Positions 33,041 to 44,063 of a stretch of DNA of 64,000 nt are shown here, piece after piece (position 1 is the stretch's first letter; each line of letters opens with the position of its first letter). A program made the translations under genes and the position numbers. The stretch is from Gracilariopsis chorda (Eukaryota; Rhodophyta; Florideophyceae; Gracilariales; Gracilariaceae), in NCBI GenBank assembly GCA_003194525.1, contig NBIV01000084.1:124001-188000 (forward strand), in the 5' to 3' direction. The notes below the pieces were generated by a model that had not been told where the DNA came from, made no database searches, and saw nothing but the letters and a program-made list of their open reading frames with translations.

Positions 33041-34480
33041 TCAATTTGTCAAAAAAAGAAAACTCTCAGCTTCAGATAGCAGTGTAGCAACAATGTCGTC
33101 GTATTTATCGCCGTCATTGAAATCTTGGGTTTCTTCTGAATGACCGTCGTAATCCATATTAAAGTCTTGTAAGGTGGCTTGAACCAACGCCTCTCTTATA
33201 TCTCTATCGTCTTGAATAGTACGTAACGGTTCAATTTCTTCTTTCTCAGCCCCGTTACGAAGTCGCTCTCTCAAGAGGTCATGCTCAGCAACACCAACGT
33301 TAAGCCTTGACAAAGCTTTGACGCACACTGCAAGGGTATTAGTATCATCATAATTTCGCGACATTTTCACCTCAGCCAAACTGGTAGGAGGAGTTCAGGG
33401 CGCTGGCAAAACACTCAACTTAATCCAGCGTCATGCAATAATTGTGACTCTGATATTTTTATAATTCTCCAGCACCATATGACAAACTTCAAGCAGATGC
33501 GGGTCGAAACCGTCTGCCAAACCATTCATTCTACCTATTGCAGCTGGATAATTTTTTCCTTTTTGACGTTGGTCTACATCTTTGACAATCTCATGAAGCA
33601 GTACCACCACGCATTTATTCTCAAACGCAGCAATTTTACATAGATCTATTATTTGATCAATTGAAGTGCAGTTTGGAGGCAGTGTTATAATTCTTATCTG
33701 TCCTCTGATATATCAGAGATCCTTACAGTGTGGTTCACACTTATTCATCAAGTACACACATTTCTGCGATGTGAACGTTCGTTTAAACGGTAAGAAGACT
33801 TAAAATACTGTGTTCAAAATGTAATGATGTCCTACGAGGCATTCTTCTGACTCGTGTACGTAAACTGTGGTGAAACATGACGGAAACGACGAGAGATTTT
33901 GGATTTCCCAATGATTACCGTCAGACGTTTGGCTGAGCCATTTGCAATTTTTGCACACATAGGCTATCAGCCACACTTTAGCCTACATTGCCCTTGTAGC
34001 TCGCAATTTGTAACGTAATGAGAATTAGACTATATAATTTTGGGGTGGTATAAGCTTGAAAAAGAAACCAGATTCATCCATGGTGAAGATGCAGTCGACA
34101 TCATATGCGTTCAATATTTCGTACAGAGCAGACAAGTCAGCTGCATCAAACTGCACAGTCGCATTGCTCGCTTCACCCCGGATTCAGAAAAATTTTAGCC
34201 CATGACGCTTAGCACAGTTTGTAACATATCCCTTAGAAGCTGTTTCTTTTGAACTATGAGTGCTTTTTGCGCTGTGTCCCCCATAGTAACTGGCATTTTG
34301 GCTGCGCATGCCATAGAGACAAAGTTTAGAACATAGCTTCGCATGTCTGCGGGTGGTTGGGTAAGGAGGGTCTTCTTTTGTAATGGGAAATGTTGTTCTT
34401 TTGAACGGCTAAGTATATCTCCACCAGTTTCAGATAGAAAGGAGAACAAAAGGCAAATGTGGCACTTCGTCACTGGTGGG
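33041..34480 (-). pseudogene. decayed pogo/Tigger-type DDE transposase
   Basis: Minus-strand segments in shifting frames match the order of a pogo/Tigger transposase. A CENP-B-like DNA-binding stretch (GYVTNCAKRHGLKFF) lies near 34240-34190. The first catalytic motif is CIFTMDESGFFFKLIPP, near 34075. CAKIANGSAKRLTVIIGKSK lies near 33930. IRIITLPPNCTSIDQIIDLC, near 33690, is the usual LPPNTTS block. The C-terminal 112 codons (33379-33041) are open. No complete frame remains, and the terminal inverted repeats were not located. Confidence 0.65.
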
Positions 34481-34539
34481 TGTAAATTTGGTCTTTTCAC
34501 ATTTTGCTGCCGAATGTAAACTCCCCACCGTTTCCGGCC

Positions 34540-35840
34540 ATGGAAGTTTCCCATTTATCCCAAAAAGACAAGCAGATATTGTTCGAGGACGAACTTGACG
34601 TTCTTGCTCTCATATCCAGCTCATCCGATTCATATGAGGAAATTGTGAGAGGCGGCTCACGCCCAGGAAAAGCACCCAACATTGAGCGTTATCGCGAAAC
34701 AGGAGCGGAACGGCTATATCGCGATTACTTCTGCGACGTTCCAGTCAACGATGCACATTCTTTCAAGCGACGTTTTCGTTTATCTCGCAACCTCTATGCG
34801 CGTATCTGAACATCTTTGCTACAGATCGACATCCATTTTCATTTATGCAAGGACGAAACAGAAAAGATTGGGCTTTCCACTGATCAGAAGATGACTGCTG
34901 CTCTTCGTATGCTCGTCTAAGGCAGCAGTGCAGACTCCGTTGACGAGTACGTCTGACTGGCGGAGTCCATTACCTTACGGTGTCTCAAACGTTTCTGCGT
35001 TGGCGTGGTTCGCTCATTCGCGGCTGAGTACCTATGCAGTCCAACTGAACAAGACCTGAAGTCTAAAATATGTCGTAGCGAAGCGCGTGGGGGCCCTGGA
35101 TTAATAGAGTTCATTGATTGCTGTAAATGGCTATGGCGAAACAGCCCCACGGCTTGGCAGGGTCAGTTCGTGGGCAAAGAAGAAGTGCCTGCTATAACAC
35201 TTTTGGCTATCGTAGATGACAGAATGTGGATTTGGCACATGTTCTTCGGGATGCCAGGAGGTGCAAATGACATTAATTTTCTGCAGAACTCCAATCTTCT
35301 GCACAAAATTGCGAAGGGAACCTATCTTATTACTTTGAAGTAAACTATAGTGGGGCAAGACCGAACGATTCAGTATTGGTTTGCAGATGGAATATAACTT
35401 AGATACCCATGTTTCGTTCTTCCAGAGTCACACCCCGTGCCTGCAAAGCAAGCGCACTTTTCCACGGTACAAGAAAGTATTCGCAAGGACGTCGAACGTG
35501 CGTTTGGACACTTTCAAAACAAGTGGGACATAACAGGGCGAGCAAACCGCTTCTGGGGCAAAAGAAGAATGTAAACCGTTTTACAGTGCTGTGTGATATT
35601 GTACAATATGTCGATTGACTTAGATTGGGGTCAGCAGGATGAAGCTTCTCAGACTACTACGCAGGTATCCGAAGCAATTGTTCAGTTCGGAAACGCACTT
35701 CATCCAATATGAGCGGCAACGAATGGTAAAGACAACGCAATGGTATCGCCTGGAAGTATTGCAGCATTGTGCCAGACAAGAAGTTTTATGGCTGACGTCG
35801 AATCCCAAAACCAAACGACTACTTGTTGATCATCTATAAT
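34540..35840 (+). pseudogene. decayed PIF/Harbinger transposase
   Basis: From ATG 34540 (MEVSHLSQKDKQ) frames with stops follow the Harbinger nuclease pattern: AERLYRDYFCDVPV, SFKRRFRLSRNLYARI, then KMTAALRMLV. After further stops comes the DDE core, ARGGPGLIEFIDCCKWLWRN (first Asp) with SPTAWQGQF, then MWIWHMFFGMPGGANDINFL (second Asp). It decays from 35345 onward. It belongs to the same element as the SANT-like gene to its right. Confidence 0.75.
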
Positions 35841-35956
35841 GCGTTTGTGGTGACGCCAGGAATCACAGTACATGAAAACGTGAACTACATACGGGTTTGA
35901 CTGTCAACATAATCATTTTATTCGACGGCTGGGGCCGAGAATAAGGTCGAGTCGGT

Positions 35957-36714
35957 CTAACCGCTGACCCTCTGTCGCTTAGTTTCCCCACTGCAGAGAT
36001 CTGCAACCACCCTTTCGCAAATAAAGCGGAAGTATTCTACCGCTTCGTCTCCAACAGACCTATACGGACCAGATGTAGAAAGTAATATCTCATATTGTTT
36101 GTTGATAGCTGCATACCCTTCTCGTTGTGCGCTCCATGCTTCAATGGCAACCTTAAGCTTCCCTTGCGCAATGTGTTCTTTTCTGGCGTTTTTCTTCGCC
36201 CTCGTCCTCGCCACAGGACGGGCATCTGAACTCTTGTTGTACCTGCAGTTACCGTCGACCCATAAATGTTTGCCGTGAAATTCTCCGGACTAGAACATTT
36301 CTCGTCAGATGCGTTCTCTAGTTTGACATCTTCGGCTGGTATCCCTTGGAAGGGACTAAGGCGTGGATGCTGCTTGAGCACGTGCCAGGCAGATAAAAAC
36401 TTGAGCTCCCTCCTGCAGTACTCATAGGCATTCCGCATTTATTTCGCATTGTACACCCCTATGGCAAGACGGACAACATCAGCTGCGTTTGTACCAACTG
36501 GCTGTAGAGAAACGACACGGCCATAGGAACCAGAAAACGACGTACAGGACTTGTTGATAAGTTTGAAACGCGCCTTGAGCGATTCTGCAGATCGATGTTC
36601 TCGAAAATGGGGCTTGAAGACTTCGTTGTATGTGTCTGTGACATCGGAGAAGAAAGTCTCGCTTCGCTGTTGGAGACTTTGATTGAATTCTCAGAGCAAT
36701 GTATGTGTAGTACT
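35957..36714 (-). pseudogene. decayed Harbinger SANT/Myb-like accessory gene
   Basis: Minus-strand text SAESLKARFKLINKSCTSF and NAADVVRLAIGVYN resembles the SANT/Myb-like DNA-binding domain. FLSAWHVLKQHPRLSPF resembles the following F..AW..LK..PKW block, and ARTRAKKNARKEHIAQGKLK the R-P-x-G-R-K-x-A-K tail (NAM-associated type). PIF/Harbinger elements normally carry this second protein, which helps the transposase reach nucleus and target. Frames are broken near 36230 and 36440. It converges with the transposase. Confidence 0.6.
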
Positions 36715-38071
36715 GTGGGTACTATATATGCTCCTAAGGATGGGCTGTTACGGAAGATTCCTAAAGGAGGACCTTTATTTTCTAACTGGTGCCACGTAGC
36801 ACACCACTCCGGAGAAATCGTTATAGCGGACTGTAATTCGATTAGGTAGGATAACCTATCTTAGAAGTTTATAGAGTACAGTATATAGTTTCCATCGAGG
36901 TCAGCTTGCGGCACTGTATATAGTACGCCGCTGGTGCTCGACCTCCTGGGAGTTAAACGAAGTACCCTCGAGCCTTGTTATCGTTTGTCTGGTTCAACCT
37001 CGCGATACTCACCTTCAGGTACACTCTTACGTCATCCTCTAGGTGTGATTTCTAAGCCGCCGTTATCCAGCGCGTCCCATAGCAGCGCCTGTAAAGTTAG
37101 CGTCCGCCCAGTGATCACGCTCTTTACTTGGTGCTTGCAGATCTCCTTTCATGGTTACCCCAGTCACCACTCCTATATTAAGGAGACCACCACCTACTGG
37201 ACTCATCGGTTAGGCCGAATCTAAAAGTCCTATTCTACGGAGTTTGTGCTCACCACTGGCTGTACACCAGTATGAACGCTACGGCGACGTTTCATCTTCT
37301 GACGCAATGACGTTGGAGCCTCTTGTTTTGGTCTTCTTGCCCGGCGGCTGCATCGCTTGCGTTCCTGTTGGAATGGAGGGCATTGCCTCAATTGCTCCTG
37401 CCATTTTGTTCGTTAAACGTCTTCGCGAGGCCAGGGTCCCGAAAAGATGAGCAATCAATTGTTGGTAGCGTTTCGAAGGAGAGGAAGAAACGAGGCGGCG
37501 CCTTTTCACCTTTGAGATGTGCTCACTACCGTTTTGGTTTGGTCTTGGCTGGAGATTTTACCCACTATCGAGCGCCAAGTGGAAAGTGTTTTGCTTTTTG
37601 GAGGCAAAAATCGGCAGCAAAATTGTGCAATTTGCACCCTCATTTTGCTCAGTTGTAAACGTTTGCCTCTGAAATTTCAACGGTGGGACAAGTCGGTGGC
37701 AGCAAAAAGGCAAAAATTTGCCATTTTGATGCTTTGTTCTAACCGAGGGAGATGTCCTAAGAAAGGATTTATATTGATTTTTGATGTTTGTGACGGTTGT
37801 TTTGGGAAACAGAAAAACTTTTGATCTCGTCTTTGGTATTATGTTTTTTCACAATTAAGCCAGAAATTTGAATTTGTTGCGGTATGGGCAGACTTGTGTG
37901 ATTGCTTAAGGATTGCGAAGATGGCGATTTCGTGATGAACCTAATCCGCCTTGGTGAGTATGTTGAAGCAGCAAACGCTCACTTCCAACCGGGTGGGCTT
38001 ACCCTTATCCTACAGTTGTGCCACGGGTGCTGGGTAGCACTGTACTGAAGATGGCATTGCTAAAAGGGTAT
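36715..38071. other. intergenic, no gene supported
   Basis: Short open frames on both strands (such as 37279-37509 minus) have no recognisable domains. The right edge (GGTAT, 38067-38071) is the copia target copy. Confidence 0.3.
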
Positions 38072-38161
38072 TGTCAAACAGCATTACAGTAAAGATTAGA
38101 TATATAGTCCAAGGCAGCAGCAGAACGAAGTAAAAGAAAGAGGTACGACCTTTCAGTCACA
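38072..38161 (+). repeat. 5' LTR of copia element (short)
   Basis: This 90-bp LTR lacks about 43 bp present in the 3' copy just after TGTCAAACAGCA. A GGTTATGGGC primer-site-like sequence follows directly. Confidence 0.8.
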
Positions 38162-38252
38162 GGTTATGGGCTTCACGCAGCAATCTCCAACATCGTAGCA
38201 CCTATCTCCATCCCACTCCATCCTCTTCCCCAACAAATACGACACAACGAAC

Positions 38253-38900
38253 CATGAACGCCAAGCCCGCTGCCACTGACGGGCCCTACGACAAAATCCT
38301 CACATTCTACAACTTTACACAAACGCAATCCAAACCACCAACGACACACATCAACCCAAAGACACTACTCAATATTGTGAACTCATTACTCCACACCGTC
38401 GCAGTTTAACGCCTCACCAAGCCGATATCCACTCCTTACAGTCACTTCTACAGCACCCAGGTCGAGATTCACCGGGGACTACGGCACAGCAGCCTGACCA
38501 TACAACCTCAATCGCCGCCAGTACCGTCGTCCCTATTACCCACAGCCAAGAATACCACCACAGCAACTATGTCAATTTCACATAGCCTTCGGGAGACCGT
38601 GCAACCACACTGATGCCCAATGTTGCAACCCTCGTCATCCAAAAATCCGCCCAGTGAAACGACAAGCCATGCTCATCCAGGCGACCCAAATTCTCACCAT
38701 TCCCGTACCATGTTCTCCCTCAATCCCCGCATCTACCGGTGCAGCATCCACCGCCAAAGCCCCAAGCAGACGTAAAATCCGACATTCATACCGAGGTCAA
38801 TGGTAAGTTCATACTGGACAGCGCAGCACACCCAACTCACCTCAAAACACCCACAGCCACAATAAAAGAACTCACAAAAACCTACTAACGCACACAGCTC
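38253..38900 (+). pseudogene. copia gag and protease remnant
   Basis: An ATG at 38253 opens a short gag frame (MNAKPAATDGPYDKIL) that soon meets stops. Near 38800 the copia protease motif appears as KFILDSAAHPTHL, where the usual D-S-G is D-S-A. Confidence 0.6.
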
Positions 38901-39459
38901 TCAACCAGAAGACCCCCTGCAGCCACCATGGAATGCTCCAAATTCGTCCGCATCGGACCAAGAAGCCCACTAACACGTAGGCAGTGGTGAACCGACATCT
39001 ACGGCATAGCTTGCTTTCGGTTCATGACTTGGCCCATCGATATGGACTGGTCTACTTCAAACCCCACATTGGATACATAGTGGACACTAACAGTATGCCA
39101 CACAAACTTCTCGAACGCGCAAATTGGAAAAACTCGCAATATGAACTGTCCTGAACCATACCGGATAAAACAAGAGCATACACCTCCAGAACCATAGCCT
39201 ATAAAATACCGAACAGTTGCAAGACACTGCCCACAATCTGCCCCTCTCCGCACCCTCCACGCACCACGAATAAGACAGCACATCTGCCTCCAGTCACCAC
39301 CCTTCAGTTCAACAACCCACACCCGACTACCCGCAACACCAAATCTCTGCAGCACATTACATAACCAGATCGACACAATTCCACCAATACCCTCCGGATC
39401 CAAGCACACAACTGGCACCTGAAGTTAAATCATGCACATCCACGCAAACTGAAACTCAT

Positions 39460-40137
39460 AGCTCGGCAACGCCTCATCCCCACCATGCTAACGTCTCTAC
39501 CCTATGACAAAACTATCACATGCAGTGCCTGTAAACATTCCCACGCACACTCATCACCACACAAAAGAACGCAACATCCATATCTCCCAGGAGCATACGT
39601 AAGCTCAGATACATGAGGCCCATCAAGCCCACCTCTCGAAACAGAAACAATCACCTCGTCATAATCATATGTGATGCCAGTCGCTTCATCCTCGCGCATT
39701 CGATACGTAATCGTAAGGATATGCCTCATTACATCGACAAAACACTCCAACATATTTGCCAACGTATGAAACTTCCACTTACAGATTTCAGGAGTGACAA
39801 CGCCAAAGAAAACACATCGTCTAACATGCAAGCCATATATGCAAAGCATCAAGTAACTCATCATCTTCGCACCCTGCATCAACCCCAAGAGAACTCAATC
39901 TCGGAGCAAATTAACTGCACTATTATGAACACCATCCGAGCTAACCTAGACACAAGTGGACTAGATGGTTATTATTGGGAGGATGCCACTCGTGACGCAA
40001 TCTTCAAATACAACCTCCTACATCACTGTGCGATAAACACCTCTCCCTATCAAAAATGGCACAACCAACAACCCACAATCAAACGGCTATATACTTTTGG
40101 CCAACCTGACACTATTCCAATATGTGCTCCCAATTAG
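39460..40137 (+). pseudogene. copia integrase
   Basis: A GAG-pre-integrase zinc motif (HANVSTLPYDKTITCSACKH) is followed by the core: VIIICDASRFILAHSI with the first Asp, FRSDNAKENTSSNMQAI with the second, and PQENSISEQINCTIMNTIRA with the catalytic Glu region. The last 174 codons are open. The usual G of D-N-G-x-E is A, and P-x-x-N is altered. Confidence 0.8.
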
Positions 40138-40689
40138 AAACTGCAAACACGAGCCGATCCCGCCCGATTCATGTACGCAAAAAGCCTTTCTCAAATTAGG
40201 GTACTAGACCTGAGGACATCTCAGTATCAAAGTACAAAGTATACAAGGCCAAGACTTCACACCCTACCACAAACACAAGGATCCCGCAGCCACCACCAGA
40301 CAAGCCTTTCTCACCGTGACATTCCGTAACAAAGATGTTCCCACAACAATCCCTATAGAAACCCCACCCCGAGCTACGTTGGCACAAGCGCGTAATTAAC
40401 TCGATGCCACTCACTCGCAACACGCGCACAATACCGAGCTCCATACTCTTGACAAGTATCGATGCATTCAATGACTCCCACCTGACTTCCGTCACCCAAC
40501 CCACATGATAATTCCGCTCATGATACTTTACCGCTACAAAAGGGCAACCAATGGAAATGTCACACAATGAAAAGCGCGTTGTAACCTCAGAGGGGACTTC
40601 ACGCAACCGGGTATTCATTTCGACCCCAAAAACACCACCACATACACGGCAGACCGCACCACACAGAGGTCCCTCTTCTCCCTTCATGC

Positions 40690-42000
40690 CAAACACCAAA
40701 TGCCACTAGAACATTTTGAAATAACTTCCGCGTAACTCCATGAAAAGTTTGACCAATATCAATCCGTGCATGTTTTGCAAATGCCACTATTCGACGGCAC
40801 TATGAAACAAAACAGCATTTACGGTGAACTCAAGGGTAGCATTTACGGTTCGCTACTCGTGGCATACTATTACAACACAGCACTCAAAAACTTCTTATTC
40901 ACACACAAATTATTTGCATCCGACCATGATCCATGCCTTTACATCAAGGTAACATCGGCAGGCATCATACTAGTCAGCACCACAATCGATGTTTTTCTAG
41001 TGTTGGCATCCACAACAAACCTCATTCACCAACTATACATAGCCATGAAAGCCAAGTACAAAGTCAAGCGATTAGGAAAACCCAAACGCTTTCTGAATTG
41101 GACTATCAAATACAACCCCACCGGCAGCGTCCACATCTCGCAACAGGCAATAGTGGCCATACTGAAACAAAAAAGCATGATGGACTGCAACCCTACTCTA
41201 TCCCTTTATGCACACACCAAAACGCTGGAGCAGAAAAAGAGTACACAGCCACTCCCACTGTCACAAGCTACAGCCTTCCACCAAATCCTTGGTTAAATAA
41301 GTTACATTACGGATTATACCAGGCCTGATATCACACATGCCACCGATCGGCTAGCGCAAAAAAAGAAACAGCTACACTTTCATCACTGGCATGCACTCAA
41401 AACTCTCCTACGCTATCTCAAAGGCACCCAAAAGCACGGATTCCGATACACAGCCCCACGCACGTGACAAGACTACCAGAAATCTGACCTTTTTACATAA
41501 ATTGATGCGTACTACGCCAATTCCAAAGACAAAAAGTCCATTTCTGGCAATATTCACTGCATCGTGCAGAAAAAAATCTCTAGGTGCTCCAAAAAGAAAA
41601 GCATTGTTGCGCGTTAAACAATCAAAGCAGAGTAAAGCTTCGCTAATTTTGCTACTCAACACACGCAATATCTAAAGAAAGTCCTTCAGAAGATCAACAT
41701 CTGCAACAAAACCCCAACCCCACACTATATAGACAGTCGTTCAGTGGTCCTTATAGCGGAAAAGCAAGCCTCTACCAAACACAGAAAATAATTGGACTGA
41801 TGAAATCATTATCTACCGCACTATGTCACAGACAAGCACATTTTTACTGCATTGCATAGCAACGAAAAACATGATCGCGGACATTACCACAAAAACACTT
41901 CATCGGGATCGATTTTGCCAACTTTGTTAGTGACTTCAAGTTACACCCCCTTCTACAGCAAGCAGCGGAATGCAGCAACCGGGGACTGTCAAACAGCAGA
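40690..42000 (+). pseudogene. copia reverse transcriptase and RNase H
   Basis: The open stretch 40766-41296 carries KLFASDHDPCLYIK, KAKYKVKRLGKPKRFLNWTI and HISQQAIVAILKQ, typical of Ty1/copia polymerase. The catalytic YVDD is replaced by TIDV in LVSTTIDVFLV, so it is dead. Then come TRPDITHATDRLAQ and LKTLLRYLKGTQKHGFRY. RNase H remnants follow, with KNMIADITTKTLHRDRF near 41890. Confidence 0.8.
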
Positions 42001-42119
42001 CGCATGAACATTGCTGCATTCCTTTTCAAAGCTAAACGGCATTACAGTGGAGATTAGATGCATAGTCCAAGGCAGCAGCAGAACGAAGTAAAAGAAAGAA
42101 GTAGGACCTTTCACTCACA
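41987..42119 (+). repeat. 3' LTR of copia element
   Basis: This 133-bp LTR begins TGTCAAACAGCA and ends TCACTCACA. A short G-rich stretch (CCGGGGAC) precedes it. Confidence 0.8.
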
Positions 42120-42434
42120 GGTATTACTCGGCGACCCCTGTATTTTCTTCAATGCAGAACACATAAGCCAACTGCCCACTTGGCATACTGAAAACTTGCC
42201 ATTTGTCCGTTGCGAGGCTTCTGTCCAATGATATGCCTGGCTTCTGTCTACCGTCCCAAAAGGGTTAAAATGAATGGTGTCAGCAGTTGTAATTTTTAAT
42301 GCATTCAAATCCACTGTAAGGTGATTTTGAATGACAGAAACTGTCTATCCAGAATAATGTTAAATGTACGACCATGCATCCAACCTAAATCATTTGTATA
42401 CTCGCTGTGCTCTTGAACCGTGCATCTCGGTTTG
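42120..42434. other. upstream region of the Gly-rich gene
   Basis: Minus-strand frames at 42111-42314 and 42305-42568 have no recognisable family. This is probably the promoter of the gene at 42435 or old repeat sequence. Confidence 0.3.
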
Positions 42435-42977
42435 ATGGTCGAAACGCCCGACTTGAGATCTCTCCGAAATTGCTCTGTTACGGCCATCGTGGCTAGCATC
42501 AGCAAAACCCTTCGAAGTCCGCTCAATTTACGCACAATGTTGTGTGGGAGGCGCAGTATTCGTTCCACAACCTACGCTTACGCACCAAGTGAACCGCCTG
42601 ATCTGCCAGGTATTCCTGGCCTAATCACAAAGGCCGCACACAACTTTCGCAAAGCCACCTCAATATTCCCTCCTCCTGGCGTGGGAATCGGAGTTGGGCT
42701 CGGAATCGGATGCGGTTTCGGATGGCCCATGCGAAAAGCATACGGACCACCTCGAGCCTTGTGCGGCCCTGGCATTGCAGTTGGTATCGGCTTCGGATAC
42801 GGTCAAGGCATTGGTAAGCGTTTCGGGCAAGATGTTCGTTCTGATGACTTCAGGAACTGGGTCAAGGCAATTGAGAAACGCCTGGACAGCGTTGTGGAAC
42901 GATGTTTAGCAGTATTTAATCGAGTACGTGGAAATAAGAATAGCGCATCATCTCCTCCACAACTCGAGGAAAAGTAA
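42435..42977 (+). CDS. small Gly-rich membrane-like protein, plastid or mitochondrial type
   Basis: The 180-aa product (from ATG 42435; an ATG at 42537 would give 146 aa) has a basic Ser/Thr/Arg-rich N-terminus like an organelle targeting peptide. A central hydrophobic Gly-rich segment follows: PPGVGIGVGLGIGCGFGWP, then GPGIAVGIGFGYGQGIGKRF. The C-terminus is charged. The paired glycine-zipper segments recall the plant protein annotated as cadmium-induced AS8-like, but this is only a visual resemblance. It converges on and overlaps the TPR-like gene by 30 bp. No intron is evident. Function is unknown. Confidence 0.65.
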   Translation: MVETPDLRSLRNCSVTAIVASISKTLRSPLNLRTMLCGRRSIRSTTYAYAPSEPPDLPGIPGLITKAAHNFRKATSIFPPPGVGIGVGLGIGCGFGWPMRKAYGPPRALCGPGIAVGIGFGYGQGIGKRFGQDVRSDDFRNWVKAIEKRLDSVVERCLAVFNRVRGNKNSASSPPQLEEK

Positions 42978-44063
42978 TAGAAGTACTGGACCACCCATCA
43001 AGGCTATCAGCGCCAAATTTGTCCCCAAACTGATCTTTTCCGTTTCACTGTCGACTTGGTCTTCATGTCTTACAACGGTTTCATACCGCTTCTCAACCCC
43101 AGCGTTTACATCGGGCAGAGAAAACCTCATAACTCGGTATCCTTTCTTCTGCGTCTCATCCTCTATGCCCAGTTGCTCCATCGCCTGAAAGCCCTGAAGA
43201 AGTTGCTTTGCCTTGCTAGATATCTCAGTGAACGGGTTGGTTCGAAGGCACATATACGTTTTTTTAGCGTCTTCTCGCCGCCCGACAGCCTCGTATGCCA
43301 GAGCCAATGCTAGTAGTACCTTACCTCCGAGACGTGACCGATCAGACGTGAATTCTGTCACCGACTCTAGCATATTGATGGCTTTGTACGGCAAAGACTT
43401 TTTCATCAAATTAGCGGATTCGTTCAAAGCGCTCTCGATTTTTTCTCGATGCTCGTCTTCCTTCTTCATGTCGATTCCTCTTGTAGCACGATAGGCTTCT
43501 AGTCGTTTCTTGACGGCTTCGTCACGAGCTTTAGATTCTTCGCTTTCTAAGTCTACGCCACCAGATTTGATACGACGACCGCCACCATAAGTTCTAGATA
43601 TGTTCTCCGGTCGAGGAAAAACGCCCCAAGTTGACACTTTGGGCTGGTAGTCTGTTTCATCAAGTTCGGCTTGAGTAGACCCTTTGGTTTCACTGAACGA
43701 TTCAACAGTGGAACCCTTGTTAAAAAACTTCTCCGCCTCTGAGATTTGGTTGTTGAGAATGTCTTCTTTCTTCCAGTCTGGGAGGTCACTGAAATGATGC
43801 GGAAAGCTTGTTTCTGTCTTCTGTTCAGATGTTTGTGATGCGTCTGCGGCTGAGGAATTGGTTTCTTGTGGCCTTTGGGACTTAAGACGGTTCTGTTTTC
43901 TTAACCTTGCTATCTTGGCTGCAATCTCGTCCCCACGAACGGGGTCAGTGGTTTCGTTTATATTGGCTTGAAGTGGTCGCCGCGTGCATATTGAAGGTGC
44001 GGAGCTCTGCGCAGGCCTGCAAAACGGAGCTCTGTTCACGAAGGAGAGGGGTGCCGGACACAT
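42948..44063 (-). CDS. plastid-type TPR-like protein with C-terminal membrane anchor
   Basis: The 371-aa product starts at ATG 44063. Residues 1-40 are rich in Ser, Arg, Ala and Pro and lack acidic residues until about 36, which suits a plastid transit peptide. A charged linker follows. The middle contains SWGVFPRPENISRTYGGGR, a conserved-looking block. Two helical repeats (about 215-300) read SALNESANLMKKSLPYKAIN and VLLALALAYEAVGRREDAKK, like tetratricopeptides. The C-terminus is one membrane helix (LALIALMGGPVLLLLFLELW) followed by RR. Plants and algae have plastid membrane proteins of this layout, but I cannot name the orthologue. Its stop lies inside the end of the convergent gene. Confidence 0.8.
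   Translation of the reverse strand: MCPAPLSFVNRAPFCRPAQSSAPSICTRRPLQANINETTDPVRGDEIAAKIARLRKQNRLKSQRPQETNSSAADASQTSEQKTETSFPHHFSDLPDWKKEDILNNQISEAEKFFNKGSTVESFSETKGSTQAELDETDYQPKVSTWGVFPRPENISRTYGGGRRIKSGGVDLESEESKARDEAVKKRLEAYRATRGIDMKKEDEHREKIESALNESANLMKKSLPYKAINMLESVTEFTSDRSRLGGKVLLALALAYEAVGRREDAKKTYMCLRTNPFTEISSKAKQLLQGFQAMEQLGIEDETQKKGYRVMRFSLPDVNAGVEKRYETVVRHEDQVDSETEKISLGTNLALIALMGGPVLLLLFLELWRR

Larger units (their letters stand above)
38072..42119 (+). mobile_element. Ty1/copia LTR retrotransposon, decayed
   Basis: LTRs at 38072-38161 and 41987-42119 share TGTCAAACAGCA and the last 90 or so bases, ending TCACA. GGTAT flanks both sides (38067-38071 and 42120-42124). The order gag, protease, integrase, reverse transcriptase, RNase H is that of Ty1/copia. 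Many stops are present, and several active sites are lost. Confidence 0.9.

Noticed and set aside
33703-33718. Perfect 16-bp palindrome CTCTGATATATCAGAG
   Set aside because: It lies inside the decayed Tigger coding region and shows no link to an element end or promoter.
36595-36849. 84-codon plus-strand ORF
   Set aside because: It is mainly antisense to the SANT-like Harbinger gene and has no motif of its own.
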